The translations under genes were made by a program, and so were the position numbers. Shown piece by piece: positions 13,416 to 28,400 of a stretch of 64,000 bases of DNA. The number at the start of each line of letters is the position of its first letter. The first letter of the stretch is position 1. The stretch is from contig CM077644.1 of NCBI GenBank assembly GCA_039707465.1, positions 217,191,462-217,255,461 on the forward strand. Reading direction: 5' to 3'. The notes beneath the pieces were generated by a model, which had not been told where the DNA came from, ran no database searches, and saw only the letters and a program-made list of their open reading frames with translations. Source of the stretch: Rhabdophis nuchalis. Its lineage: Eukaryota > Chordata > Lepidosauria > Squamata > Natricidae.

Positions 13416-16400
13416 CTCTACCACTTTCTTTTTCTTTCTATTTTTCTTTCTCTCTTTCTCTTTTTGTCTCTGTCTATCTCTCTCTTTATCTGTCTCTCTC
13501 TCCTCCCTCCACCCATCTGTCATTCTGTGTGTGTGTGTGTCTCTCTCTCTCTCCCTCTCTCTGATTCCCTCCCTCCCTCCCTCCCTCTGTGTCTCTCTGT
13601 TTGTCTCTTCCTCCCTCCCCCTCCCTCTCTCTCTGTATGTCAGTCTCCCCCTCCTTCTCTCCCTCCCTTCCCCCCCCCCCCAAGCAGTGGAAAGCCCGGC
13701 ACGGGTTTTCACGCAGTGAGCGGGCAGGGGGAGAACCCGAGGCCGCGGCCATCCAAGCACCGCGGAGGCTTTCCGGGCGCCGCATGCTCACCTCCGTCCC
13801 AGCTGCACACGACGGCCAACCCCGGAAAGCATGGCTCGGTGCTCTCTGCAGGCGGCTGTTGCTGCTGCTGGCCCCGAGCCCTGCGACAGGCAGTTCTCGC
13901 CGTCCAAGCGCATCGGGCAGGACAGCCAGCCACATTTCCACCAGGTCCCTCTTTGGCCTCTCGAGTGCAGCTCTTCCTCTCTCCTTCCCCCCCTCCCGGC
14001 ATGTCGGTTGGGGGGCCTCTGGCTGCCTCCCCCTGGAGCGAGCGAACAAGCGAACAGTGCACCGGAGCTGTCCGGGCACCACACGCCCGCCTCCCTGTGC
14101 GCACGGCACCCGGACGGCTCCAGCGCAGCCACATCCCCCGGCATTCCCACTGCCCGTTAGCTCGCTCGCTCGCTCCAGGGGGAGGCAGCCAGATCCCCCC
14201 CAACCGACATGCCGGGCCCTCCGCTGCCTCCGGGGGGGGGAAGGAGAGAGGAAGAGCCGCACCCGAGGGGCCAAAGAGCCGCTCGTGGCTCGCGAGCCGC
14301 GGTTTGCCGACCACTAGTGTAGCATATTACAAAGTATGGCGAAAAGGAGCCCATTGAATTTGTAAATTATTTTTAACATATGACACAAAGGAAGCATTCA
14401 ACAATGCCTGTTTTATTTGATGTAGATCATAAAATTAGAAGGAACCTTAGAGATAATCTAGGCCCATGATGGTGAACCTATGGCACATGTAGCAGAGGTG
14501 GCACGCAGAGCGCTCTCCTGCTGGCACGCGTACCATTGCCCCAGGTCAGATCTCCATCGTGGTTTTTTCATGAGCTTCTGATTCCCTGCCAACGATTAAA
14601 CAGAAGCTCACAAAAGAAAAAGATCTTATCTGTTGATGTGCTACCAATGTTGAGATGCCCCGCCTCCCGCCAGCCAGCTGGTCTTCGGGTCTCTGCTGCG
14701 CATGCATGTGCATGCACACATTTGCATATGTCTGTGAATGTGTGTTCATATGTAAGTATATGCACCTGTCTGCGCGTGTGCATGCATTGGGCATTTGCGC
14801 ATGCGCAGTTTGGGTACTCGGTGACTAAAAGGTTTGCCATCACTGATCTAGGCCATCTCTTTGTCCAATGCAAGATTCACTAGATCTTTGAAGACTCTCC
14901 AAGTTCTGCTTGAAGTGAAGTACTCTGCTTTATGTTACAGTTTGTTTTACTGATTAACAGATCAAAGAGTCAGAAAATCCCTCTTGGCATATAACCTTGT
15001 CTACTTCCTTGTAGCTTTAACCCATTGGTTCTGGTTCTGGCCCTTGTGGTCCTAGATAATAAGTTTACTCCCTTTTAGAAATGACTGTCCTTCAGGTATT
15101 TAAAGACGGCTTTCATATCTTCCCTCAGTTGTCTTTCCTCTCCTCAGACCCTTTAACTGTTCCTCATTTGACTTAGTTTCCAGACCCTTCATCATGTTGA
15201 TAGCTCTGCTCTGAACTTGCTCCACCTTGTCATTTGAACCTTGTTGCCCAGAATTGTGCCAAGAGGAATCTGACAAGAGCAGAGTAGATTTTAACATTTA
15301 TTTCCTGTGACCTGAACTCTGTGATCTTGCTAATAGAAATTGCTTTTTTCACTTGCTGAATCACATTGCTGGCTCTTGTTTGACTTTGATGTAGATTCCC
15401 AGATACCTTCACACATTTTTGCCAAGCTGCTGGCATGTTTGCTGCTAGTTGATATTTTTTTAAAGGTCCTATGCACCTTTTTTTTATAGTGGTCTTAAAT
15501 TCTTGTTCTAACCAGCACAGCTGTTTTAAGTGGTAAAAGAGTCTGCCTAGAACAGTGGAAAATTCCTCTTTGCTGGAGATTTTCAAACAGGCAGGTTATC
15601 CACCTAGGATGATGAAACTGAATCCTGTACTGTAACAGGGGATTGCACTAGATGACCTAGAACAGGACGGTGTCAAACTTGCAGCCCGCAGGCCGGATGC
15701 GTCACACGCTGGCCATACCCTCCTCCAGTTTAGTGAAGAGGGGAAAAATTGTGATACATCTCGGGATGCCAGGATGCTGTGAGTTTGACACCCCTGACCC
15801 GGAAGGTCCCTTCCAACTTGTATTTTCTAGAATTCTATGAAGCCAAGGCCTCCCTCTCCAATACTTTATGCTTTTTATTAAACCCATTTCTCCCCATTAA
15901 ATTCTGTTCATTTTAGTTCACAGCTGAAGTCTATCTAAAATATTTTGCGTTTCTTCTCTCCCACCCCCTCCCTGGCTTTGTATTATCTGCAGACTTGACA
16001 AGTCTCCCCTTATATCTCTCCTCCATGACATTGACCAACATATTGAACAGCACAGGACCCTTGATGCTTCCTTGCAAACTGAAGGGAAGCCTTTAATGAG
16101 CGCTCATTCAGCCAATTGTGAGTGCTTCTGGTAGATTTACCATTCCAGCCCCTATTTTACTAAGGAGAACCATGTTACTTTGATGAAGGCTTCCCAACAT
16201 GGCTACAGCTTTTCCCTGATGTACTAAGCTAGAAACCATGTGAAACAAGGTCAACTTCACAGCCTTGCAGGAGATATTGATGCCTACGTTCCATGGAAGT
16301 TGGAGGGCACCACTAAGGCCCATGTATGATGTCCCTCAAGCAGAGACAGGGCTTTTAATCTTCCGGGCCCCTGCTCACCTTGGGCAGGCAATTCTGTAGG

Positions 16401-19400
16401 CTTCCAGGCTCTGAGACACATAGGAATATAAAATTAATAATCAGCACCCTGAATTATGCCTTGAAAAGAACTGAGGACCAATACAGCTCCTGAAGGATGA
16501 GAATACATGGAGAAAGTTAGGGATATGTGCACCACATTCTTTTTCTCTTTAGGTAGAATTCATCCTAAGATGCCAAAGGCAGCATACTCTGATGCACATT
16601 AGAAAAAACTCTCCAGGCGAGATTTGAAGATAGTAAAATAAGGTTGCATTCTGCATTAGGAACACAATAAAGGTAGCCCTCGACTTATGACAAAGTTGAG
16701 CCCAAAATGTCTGTTGCTAAGTGAGACATTTGTTAAGTAAGTTTTACCCCATTTTATGACTTTTCTTGTCAACAGTTGTTAAGTGAATCACTGCGGATGT
16801 TAAAGTTAGCAACATGGTTGTTAAGTGAATCTAGTTTTCCCATTGACTTGGCTTTACAGAAGGTTACAAAAGCTGATCTCATGACCCCAGGAAACTGCAA
16901 CTGTCATAAATATTGAGACAGTGGCCAAGTATCTGAAATTTGATCCCATGACCATGGGGATGCTGCCATGGTCGTAAATGTGAAACATGGCCATAAGTCT
17001 CTTTTTCAGGGGCATTATAACTTTGAATGGTCACTAAATGAACTATTGTAGTCATAAGAACATAAGAATAGTCTTGCTGGAACAGGCCACAGCCGATCCA
17101 GTCCAGCATTCTGTCTCACACAGTGGCTCCCCATTTGCTTCAGGGTCTTCCCAAGCAGATGTCTTCACCTGCTTATGATTCCCTGCAAATGGCATTGAGA
17201 AATATCCTGCCTATCTCTCCAACCTGGAGGGTGTCCTTAGGCATCCATAATGAGAGCCATGGATACCCTTGTTCTCCATGTACTCGTCTAATCCTTTCTT
17301 AAAGGTGCCGAGGCTGACAGCTGTCACCACTTCTTCTGGCAGGGAGTTCCATAGACCAGTGATTCTCTGGGTGAAAAAGTACTTCCTCTTATTTGTTTGA
17401 GGTCTAGCTATCAAAAGTTTCATGGAGTGCCCCCTACTTCTTGTGTTGTGCGATAGGGAAAACAGTTTTTCCTTTTCTACTTTGTCCATACCGTGCATGA
17501 TTTTATAGACTTCAATCAGGTCACCTCTTAGGCGCCATCGTTTTAGAGTAAAGAGGCCCAGCCGTTGCAGCCTCAGATGGTAAGGAAGGTGTTCCAGCCC
17601 CCTAATTATTCTGGTTGCCCTCCTCTGCACCTTTTCCATTTCCATAATATCCTTCTGAAGGTATGGTGACCAGAACTGTACACAATACTCCAGATGGGAC
17701 CTCACCAAAGATTTATAAAGAGGATTACCTGTAATTAATTTATGGAATAGGAAGCCATTTGCTTTCAAGAAGAAAAATAAAGCAAGTAGGATGGTATTCT
17801 ATTGCTCTCCTGTGGAGGGAGAGCCAGTCAAAACATATCGGCAACAACAATGTGGGCAGCTTTGGTGAACAACAGTCCTTTTCACCATATTACTATGAGC
17901 AATCTGAAACAGATGACAAAAATTAGTTAAAATCTGTGCCATAGTAAATCTGTTAATGTCTCAGATACCATAACTGGTGATTGTTTTTTTTAACAACAGA
18001 AATTGAAAAAAAAATCCTTTTTGACACTATGCATTTAAAATAATTGTTCGTGAGCTTGAATGTTGTGGTAAGCGGATGCTGTAGCAGACTTAAATAATGG
18101 TTTTGTCATCAGAGCTGCATGTGGGATTAGAGGAAAATAAATAACCTGCTGAACAAGATCCATGCAAATTCTTTAGGCACTGTTGCTTAACACGGCTCCA
18201 GTTTTAACTCACTGTAGATTCTGTTATAGACTTCCAGTTTATTCCTTCCTTTAGACTTGATGGATGATCTAATTAAAAGCTGCACAAAATGCATTCCATG
18301 CACTTTCCACTGTTGCAGATTGAGGTTAATCAATGTGGATTTTTCAGGACCAAACAGCAACATTAGACATTTTGGAAAAATTTTCAAACCTATAACAACC
18401 ATTCTTCAGGCATAATCATATAAAACACATCCACCCCTAATCACCGATTCCAAACATTGGCTGTTCTCCCAGTCTTGATGAAAACTAGTTAATAACCCAC
18501 CCACCCACCCCCCATTAAATAATGGCAAACAGATGTCAGTTCTCCGTAACTCAGAAGTTACTTCATCCTGGATTTAAAGATGTTCAACAATCACTTTCTA
18601 AAAAACAACAACCTTGAAATCGCTTCATAATTAAAGTCCAGATGAAGTGAAACATACCAAAATTTAGATTTAGTTCTCTTGTAGAGATGAAATAAGAAGT
18701 AGTGATTAATTAGAATCGTCCTAGGGATGCATGATGGAGTGAAAGGAAAATTGATAAAATTATAAAGAAGTTTACTGTAGCTGACTAAAAATCAGGCAAA
18801 GCAGAAATAGAGAACAGTGATGTAAAATAGGATGGAGGGAGTGGAAGAGGAAGAGACTAAGTAGAAAAAAGTTTTTTGAAAAAGTTTGGAAACAAATGCA
18901 AGTAAGCCTAAATCTATTCCTAACTGTATGCCAGTTTTTTTGTTTTTTGTTTAAAGCAACTTGCGTAGTGTCATTTAAAAATGGCAAGGGCTCAGAAACC
19001 TGCCTGCTAAACATGTCCGTTATTATTATCTGGAGGTGTGCAAGCTATGTTAACTAGCTGCAAGTATATAAATATACAATCTGCACAATCTGGGAATTGA
19101 GATTTGAATGTTGATGTGGAGAAAATAGAGGAGGAAATTGTGTTGCAGATATTTGCCTCCTTGAGTTATTTATAAAAATAAGATAGATACCTTTACTATC
19201 CTTTTTTAAAGGCAGGATAAAAGTAAATAAAAACATAAATTGCAAAATGATATTTATTACTGTTTTTCCAATAGTTTATTATTTATGAGATATTACTATT
19301 AATATTATATAGTATTATACTGTTTTACTTTTTGTGTGTGAAGATAACAACCAGGTTAAAGCTTAGGAAATCTGAATTCAAATTCCCATTCTGTCATGAA

Positions 19401-19423
19401 TTTCTCAAGAGACTCTTTAGATT

Positions 19424-19455
<32 letters not shown>

Positions 19456-22400
19456 TTAATTTATAACCCGCTCTCTCTCCCAGAAGGGACTCGAGGCGGG
19501 GCACAGGGAATTTAAAATACATATAGAATGCAAACAGTATACAATAATAAAAAGAAATTAAACTAACCCTGTGCTAAAATCCCATATTAAGACTAAAATC
19601 CCCAATCTAAAAAGAGACTACCCTAGGCCGGCCAAGCGAAACAGATGTGTCTTTAATTTTAGGCGGAAGGAGCGGAGGTCCGTGGTTGTCCTGATATCAG
19701 GGGGAAGGTCGTTCCAGAGGGCTGGGCCCGCCACAGAGAAGGCCCTTCCCCTGGGCGTCGCTCGCTGACAAGTCCCTCTCTGTGGGAGCGAATCGGCCGT
19801 GAGGATGTATGGGGCAGGATCCGATCCCGCAGATAGCTAGGTCCCGAGCCATGGAGCGCTTTGAAGATGATGACTAACACCTTGAAGCGCACCCGGAAGA
19901 CGACAGGTAGCCAGTGCAGCTCGCGCAAGAGCGGTGTTACGTGGGTGAACCTAGAGGCTCCCATTATTGCTCGCGCGGCTGCGTTCTGGACCAACTGAAG
20001 TCTCCGGGTGCACCTCAAGGGGAGCCCCATGTAGAGAGAGTTGCAATAGTCCAGTCGGGATGTCACGAGAGCATGAGTGACTGTGCGAAGGGCGTCCCGA
20101 TCCAATAGGGGGCGCAACTGGCGTACCAAGCGAACCTGGTAAAACGCCCTCCTGGCCACGGCTGTCACTTGATCTTCCATGGACAGCCGGGTATCCAGGA
20201 GGACACCCAAGTTGCGCGCCCCATCCACAGGGGCAAGATGTTCGCCCCCTATGGCCAGCGATGGAGTCAGCTGGTTGAATCGGGCAGCCGGAAACCACAG
20301 CCACTCGGTCTTGGTCGGGTTGAGCCTGAGTCCGTTACTTCCCATCCAGATCCGCACGGCTTCCAGGCACTGGCACATCACCGCTACGGCATCGTTGGGG
20401 TGGTTTGGGGTAGATATATACAGCTGAGTATCATCAGCGTAGAGATGATACTCTACCCCAAAACCACGGATGATCTCGCCCAGCGGCTTCATGTATGTGT
20501 TGAACAGGAGAGGCGAGAGGACCGACCCCTGAGGCACCCCACATGTGAGGGGTCTCGGGGTCGACCTCTGCTCTCCTGTCAACACAAATTGCGATCGGCC
20601 CGAGAGGTAGGAGGAGAACCACGGCAAAACGGTGCCTCCCACCCCCAACCCCCCCCAGCCGATGCAATAGGATACCATGGTCGATGGTATCGAAAGCCGC
20701 CGAGAGGTCTAACAGAACCAGGATGGAGGAGCAACCCCCATCTCTGGCCCTCCAGAGATCATCCACCAACGCGACCAATGCCGTCTCGGTGCTATGCCCG
20801 GGCCGAAAGCCGGACTGGCGCGGGTCTAGATAATCAACTTCCTCCAGATGACGTGGAAACTGTTGTGCCACCACACTCTCAACAACCTTCGCCAAAAAGG
20901 GAAGGTTGGAGACGGGACGGTAGTTTGTTAAAAGAGCTGGATCCAAAGAGGGCTTCTTGAGGAGGGGCCTCACCATAGCCTCTTTTAGGGAAGCAGGCAA
21001 GGAGCCCTCACTCAAGGATGCGTTGATAACCTCTTGGAGCCAGCCTCGTGTCACCTCCCAGGATGCCAGTACAAGCCAGGAGGGACACGGGTCCAATAAA
21101 CATGTGGTGGCTCGCAGTCGCCCATGTAACCTGTCCATATCCTCGGAAGCAACGGAGTCAAACTCCTCCCAAACAAGATCCCCCTCGTGGCAATCCACTG
21201 GACCAGCAATGGGGGCTAACTCATTCTGTATCTGAGCGATTTTCTCCTGCAGATAAGACACAAATTCCTCTGCTCTACCCTGTAAGGGGGCTTCCCGCAC
21301 CCTCTGTTGAAGGAGGGAGCGGGTCACCCTAAACAGGGCGGCAGGGCGGTTATCTGCGGATGCTATGAGAGTGGCGCAATGATGGCGTTTGGCCACTCTC
21401 AGCGCCACAATGTAAGTCCGTAAATGGGCTCTTACCTGTGTCCGGTCAGATTCAGAGTGGGTAGACCTCCATCTTCTCTCTAGGCATCTCTTGTGGCGTT
21501 TCATCCCCCTCAGCTCCTCGGTAAACCAAGGAGCCAGGGTGGCTCGCCGCCGCAAGAGAGGCCGCAAGGGCGCGACCCGATCCAAGGCTCCCGTGGTCGC
21601 AGTATTCCATGCGGCCATGAGGTCCTCCATCGGGGCGCGGGTCAGGGGTACAGGAAGTGGCCCACGCGCCGTTTGGAACCCATCTGGGTCCATCAGGCGC
21701 CTGGGGTGGAACCAGATTGGTAACTCAGGTTCCACCTCCCCGCGGAGGGGAGTAGCGGTCGGAAAGTCGAGCCGGAGAAGTGAGTGGTCTGTCCATGACA
21801 AGAGTGTGATGACTATATCCCCTATACCCAGATCACTCTTCCATTGGCCTGAGACGAAGATGAGATCCGGTGTATGTCCACCCTCGTGCATGGGGCCTTG
21901 AATTACTTGGGTCAGGTCCATGGCCGTCATGGAAGCCATGAACTCCCGAGCTACCCCGGATGATTCGCCCACCGATGGCAGATTAAAGTCCCCCATGACT
22001 AAAAGTCTGGGGGTCTCAACTGCCACCGTAGCGATCACCTCTAGGAGCTTGGGCAGGGCTGCTGCTACATAGCGGGGAGCCAGGTATACAACCAGCAAGC
22101 CCAACTGCCTCCCTAGGCCCCACTTCACGCAGAGGGACTCACAACCGGTGGTCTGTGGCACAACGGTCTCTCTCGGCTCAAGACCTTCCTTAACAATGAC
22201 CGCTACCCCACCGCCCCTGCCTAGGGCCCGGGGCTGATGAAAAGCGCGGTAGCCTGGTGGGCACATTTCAACGAGGGGGAGTCCTCCCTCGTGGCCCAAC
22301 CAGGTCTCCGCAATTCCAGCCAGGTCCGGCTCCCCCTCTGACACCAGGTCATTAATGAGGGGGGCTTTGTTGACAACGGACCTGGCGTTGCAAAACATCA

Positions 22401-25400
22401 GCCGCAGGCCCTGGCTCTGTACTCCCTGACCACCTAGCCTGCGGGGGTTGTGGCACCCGACCGTTTGTAACCAACGGCTACGTGCCTCCAACCGGGAGGA
22501 TGAAACTTGTCTCCCCTCGGACCTGCCCCTCCCCATGACCCTCTGGATGGGGAAGCCCTCCACCGGAATGACTTGTGTTTCCCCCCCTCTTGCCGGATCC
22601 TTCCGCTTCCCTCCGCCAACTGCTGGTCCGGCCCTTTCTTTCCTTTTTTCCCTCTGTCTCTCCCTGTCTGTGCCCACCCACCTCCCTGGTACCCCCTAAA
22701 AAACCCACCCCAGAACCCCTTAAAAACCGAGTTAAAAAACCCCCTAAAAAACCCCTCAGTTTCCTTTTCCGCCACCTCTCAAGATTAAGAAATCCGTCAT
22801 CAAGGTGGGCCCTCGTTAGAGCAGAGGGCCAAACCTGCGAGAGGGGGGACTCTCGCAGGGCGCGGAGGTCAGCTGCCGAATAGATAGCAAGTTCACAATT
22901 AATTCCGGAGAGGAGAGCTGCCATAAGAAAATAGCCACAGCCCATAGTCATATTTAGGTACAGTGGCATTAGAAAGTTTCTCAACATCATGGCCTTAAGG
23001 CTCTGAAGAGGACCAGAAGGGAATGGGTGTTTTTAACCATGCATACCTTCTCATGCCTTTTCTTAATGCTGGGAAAGATTGAGAGCAAAAGAAAGGGATG
23101 ACAGGGAATGACGTGGCTGGATAGAGTCATTGAAGCATTCAGCATGAGCTTAAATGGACTCCGGGGGATGGTAGATGACAGGAAGGCCTGGAGAAATGTT
23201 GTACATGGGGTCACGATGGGTTGGACACGACTTTGCAACTCACAACAACAACCATCTTCTCACAGCTTCTGGTGTACATGCACTTTTTTCAGTTATTTTC
23301 TATTGATGTTAATGGCCTTGTGAGCAGGAGTAGATAGAAAAACTCCAATTTATAGCAATAACCATTGAAGCATTGTCTTATCAGTTAGATCCCTTAGACC
23401 GATACGCTCCCACAGAGAGGGCCTTCTCCGGGTGCCCATCGGCCGGACAATGCCGGCTGGCGACACCCAGGGGAAGGCCCTTCTCTGTGGCGGGCCCTAC
23501 CCTGTGGAACGACCTACCCCCTGAACTCCGCACCATCACCGACCTCCGCCTCTTCCGCCAGTGTTTAAAAACACACTTATTTCATCAAGCCGGCCTAACA
23601 TAGCCTCCGCTATGACTAATCTTAGATAGTTTTAAATGGGGATTTAAATTGGTTTTAGCGCAGGTTTTGCTATTTAATAGTTTTTTAAATTTATATGTTT
23701 TGTATTATTTTTGTATGTTGTTTTAAATTCCTGTGCGCCGCCCTGGGTCCTTTTGGAGAAGGGCGGGATATAAATTGAATAAATAAATAAATAAAATAGA
23801 TTTACTCATCTGAACACAAAAAAACCTGTTGTGTTTTATTCTTATGCTAAACGCCTGAGAACCACTTAGATTTTGAGCACCACATCTAAACTATCCTTTT
23901 ACTTGGATCCACTCTTGGTTACTCGTAGCTTTCTTCACTTCATTAGGTGAATGCAAGTTATTTTGTTGCTAAATAATAAAAGAGTCTGATCAGGCTAATA
24001 TAGGAGGTATCCAGCTTGGATAATTATTGCTTTTGTGAAGTTCCCTCTTAAATTTTCCTCCTCCTCTTTAGCATTATTATAAAGTGAGTTTGTTTACAAA
24101 TGATAGCAGTGGTGGTACAAATTGATCATTCTTCCATTCATTTTAACCATTCAACCTCTAACCATGTGCCCTCCAAATGCATTGGAACTATAATCCCCAA
24201 TATTCCTAATCAGTATTTATTTTTATTTTATTTAGTTTGTCAAACATGTACAAGATAACAACATGGTATAAACATAGACATGGACAAAGGAAATGAGTAC
24301 AAATAAATGGGACAGTAGGACAGTATTTATATTTATATTTATTAAATTTTTATCCTGCCCTATCTCCCAAAAGAGGGACTCAGGGCGGCGCACAGGGGCT
24401 TAAAAACCCACAATACAAATAGTGCAAATTCTACAAAATTTAAAACTATTATTAAACAATTTAACCCGTGCTAAAAAGAGACATTTAATTTAAAACCCAA
24501 ATCTAATAAAACATGGTTAGCAGTTATGCCAGGCCGGCCATATGAAAAAAATAGGTTTTTAAAGTCCAGCGGAAGAGGCGAAGATCGGTGATAGTCCGGA
24601 GGTCTGGGGGGAGGTCATTCCAAAGGGCGGGACCGGCCACAGAGAAGGCTCTTCCCCTGGGTGTCGCCAGCCGGCATTGTCCAGCGGATGGCACCCTAAG
24701 GAGGCCCTCCCTGTGGGAGCGGACAGGTCGACAGAAGGCCTGCTGGTACGCTTATGCACTCTCCTTTAAGGACCTCTTAGGAATGGGGGGAGGTCCACGG
24801 TAGACAGTTTAAGGTGGAAGCTGTGCGGGTTTGAGGATGTAGTGTCAGGTAGAGCATTCCAGGCATTGACCACTCTGTTGCTGAAGTTGTATTTTCTGCA
24901 ATCGAGTTTGGAATGGTTTACCTTGAGTTTGTATTTATTCTTTTCCCATGTATTATTGAAGTTGAAGATGATGTAGTCATTGACTGGTAGGATGTTGTAG
25001 CAGACAATTTTGTGTACTATGCTTAGGTCAGACTGTAGGTGGCATAGTTCCAGGTTGTCCAAGCCCCAAAGTTTGAGCCTGGTGGTGTAAGGAATTCTAT
25101 TGTGAGCAGAGGAGTGGAACTTCTCTCGTGAAATACTTATGGACCCACTCAATTGTATTAATCTCTGATAAACAGTGTGGATATATAATCACTAGGAGTT
25201 GAAAACAGCTTGATGGCATGTATTCACCATGCTGAGTGCAAATCCTATGTGTTGTGTTTGGGCTTCATCTGGAAGGCACTAGTTTGGGAAGTCTGCACTG
25301 TAGCATTGCATGTAGCCTTTTGCCATACAGATTTTTTCTTCTAAATGGCATCCACCCATTACACTAACATATAGACCACCTTTATATTAGATGCTAGGAT

Positions 25401-28400
25401 AAAATGTGTTTGGTTAGTTTGTAACTCAGAATGATATATGAACCCAGGCAGCTATGGAAACTCAGTAAATTGTGGATTATTGGTTAGCCATGCATTAGCC
25501 AGTCATAGGCACAACTTTAGTAGAAACCTATGAAAACAGGATTAAAGTACATTGTTGGATGCTTATTATTTCTGTGTTTCTCTGATATTCATCAACTATG
25601 ACATGCTTTGGACTGATAATAAAAATGTGACGATTGCATGACTGAGACATATCTTGCCTCCCTTTCTACAGGAGGTTTAGGAACTTTCCATGGTCTGCTC
25701 AACGCTATGGTTCATGTGATTATGTACACCTACTATGGACTTTGTACGCTGGGTCCAGCATTTCATAAGCACTTATGGTGGAAAAAATATATGACAACTA
25801 TACAACTGGTAAGTAACTTCGAAAAGAGATACAGAAAAAAATAGGCTTAGTTTTGAATGAGTCGTACTTACAAAAGATAAAAGGGCACATTATAAAGTTG
25901 TGAGCTAGCTAGATATATCACGTTTTCCATACAGCCTGAGTTTTCTCAAACAGATGATTACATAGCGCAGTGATAGCAAACCTTTTTTGGCTCACATGCC
26001 AAAAGCAGGGGGAGCACAGGGGGATGTGCACAGGCGTGCCACGCCCATAATGCAATGCGCGAAGCCCCAGTGCGCATGCATGCATGATAGGACACCCCCT
26101 CCATTTTTTACAGGCTATTTCTGCCCTCCCCAGGCTCCAGAGGCCTTATAGGAGCCTGGGGAGGGCAAAAACATCCCTCCCGGAGGCCTCAGGAGCACAA
26201 AACACCAGCCCTAAAGGCAAACCGGAAGTTCAGGAACCGACTTCCGGTTTGCTCGTAGGGCAGGTTTTAGTCCTCAAGAGCCTTCATGGGCCTTCAGTAG
26301 GTTTCCCTGAAGGTTCCGGAGGATGAAAAAGGACCCTATGAGCAAACTGGGAGTCCGTTTGCCCTTAGAGTCCTTTTTTTGCACTCCCGTGGCTTCAGGT
26401 TTCCCCTGAAGGCTCCGGAGGGCTAAAACCGCAATATAGTATGTGAATTAACAATACATTAATATTCTCTGAAGTTCCTATCCTTTTGAATAGCCCTTTG
26501 GTTATTCGTAAGGTGAATCTCTTTTCATATATTAATCATCGTTGTTATAAATCCATCCTGATAAGCTTGAATCTTTTAATACATTTTAAAATATTTCCAT
26601 AAAGGAATATTATTTATTTCAGTCAATTATTGTTTCTATCAAGTCTACTCTTTTTAAATATTTTGAATTCAGTTATCTTTTAAAGAAAAGATTGCTAGAA
26701 AAAATTTAAGTCTAGACAATTTCTGTAATCCCTAGCATATGGAAAAGCTAGTTTTAACAGAGAAATGAGGAAAAGAATAACCATTATTTATAAATATTGA
26801 TTAAATATGAAAAAAACACTGCCATGGTAATTTATGCTTTCTGCATTATGGCATCAGTATTGCAAATAAAACAAATTACACAAAAAGGTTAGATGTGGTC
26901 CAAAAATTCCATAAAATGTTCCTAAGAATCTTTTAATCTTTACTACCAAGAAAAGGTTGCTTTACTTTAAACAGAACTATTTTAAAATATAGCATATTAC
27001 AGAGCCATGGTAGCGCAGTGGTTAGAATGCAGTCCTGCAGGCTAACTCACTGATTCCAGGAGTTATATTCTGAGCTGCTAAAGGTTGACTCAGCCTTACA
27101 TCCTTCTGAGGTCGGGAAAATGAGGACCCAGATTTTGGGGGGCAATATGCTGACTATGTTAACTGCTTAGAGTGGGCTGTACAGAACTGTGAAGCAGTAT
27201 ATAAGCCTAAGTGCTATTGCTATTACAACCCAGCATGGAGAACATTTCCTTTCTATTGAGTTATCTGCAGTATTGGATGCTGTATTGTGGACAGAGTTGA
27301 AGTAAGCAGTAGGTGGAACCAGAATCCAAAATGCGTAAGGAGAGGACAGTTTGTGATAGTGGTGGAAAGCCAAAAGTGGGCTGAGTGAAGATGTGTTCCT
27401 TTAATGCAAATAGATTAGGCCAGGGATGTCCAAACTTGGGAACTTTAAGACTTGTGGACTTCAACTCCCAGAATTCCCCAGCCAGCATAGCTGGCTGGGG
27501 AATTCTAGGAGTTGAAGTCCACAAGTCTTAAAGTTCCCAAGTTTGGACATCCCTGGATTAGGCTTTAGTCACATGTATTCACCACTTTGGCTTGTTGCTC
27601 CATTCCACAAATGCTCCAGGTGGGAATACCTGTTCTCTTGTTGGCATTTCCTCTTCCTGATGCCCTCTTCTCTCCAATTGTTGGTGTACAAAGGGACAAA
27701 AACTACTTACCACAGCTCTAAAATGATTTTATGTTCACGTGTCCTAAAGTGTAATAGCAGGTCTTATGGAATTATTTGGATTGCAATTTCCTTCTTAACT
27801 CTGTCTTAATTATTCTCTGCTTGATTTAAAAGTAATATCCTTTCAAACATTAAACAAGCATTTAAATTCAAGCTAACATAAAAGAAAAAAGAGAAATTAA
27901 AAAGTAACAAAAATATCATTTCAATATATATAAAAATGACCTCCAACTTTTAAAGTAGAGATAATATAACAAACCTAAGTTTAAATGAATAATACCAATA
28001 TTTAAAATAACTGAACATAATAATCAACATTCTAAAAAAACCAATATTCATAATTCTAATTTTAATCTAACTTGTAATGAATTGTCAAATATGAATAGCC
28101 ATGTATTCAAAATCCATATTTCTTTAGACAGTTCATATCTAGTTTTCAGGTCCTAACTCAAAAAGTACAATTTGTTCTTCTCTTGAAAGAAATCTAAACG
28201 AAGTAATTATCTTTTCCAGGTGCAATTCATTTTGGTGACAGCTCATATAGGACAAATCTACCTCATTGATAACTGTCAGTATCAGTATCCTATTTTCATG
28301 TTCATCATTGGGCTCTACGGATTTCTGTTTTTAATCTTGTTTCTACATTTTTGGTATAATGCTTATACCAAGGGTCAGAGGCTCCCAAAACATTTGCAAA

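Larger units (their letters stand above)
14424..16220 (-). mobile_element. Old CR1 LINE relic, interrupted twice
   Basis: On the - strand, 15100-15300 encodes a decayed CR1 reverse-transcriptase end ([16 protein letters not shown]). 15960-16070 has the gcagacttgac / attgaacagcacagga signature of amniote CR1. The 3' end (ttagaaggaacc / tctaggcc) is at 14424-14463. It is split by a MITE (14464-14845), a + strand LINE tail (about 15545-15840) and a further MITE inside that. Confidence 0.7.

Noticed and set aside
13464..14357. Long open frames (up to 297 codons) in several phases on both strands
   Set aside because: They arise from CT-rich microsatellite and GC-rich inverted repeat inside a hAT-type element. 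Low-complexity Ser/Leu/Pro and Arg/Glu runs, no domain, and no single favoured frame.
19659..22677. 747- and 339-codon frames as a host gene
   Set aside because: Endonuclease and reverse-transcriptase motifs, a microsatellite tail and several genomic copies identify a LINE.
27003..27227. A functional tRNA gene
   Set aside because: Only a tRNA-like head continuing into a SINE body and tail. No cloverleaf with a complete acceptor stem.
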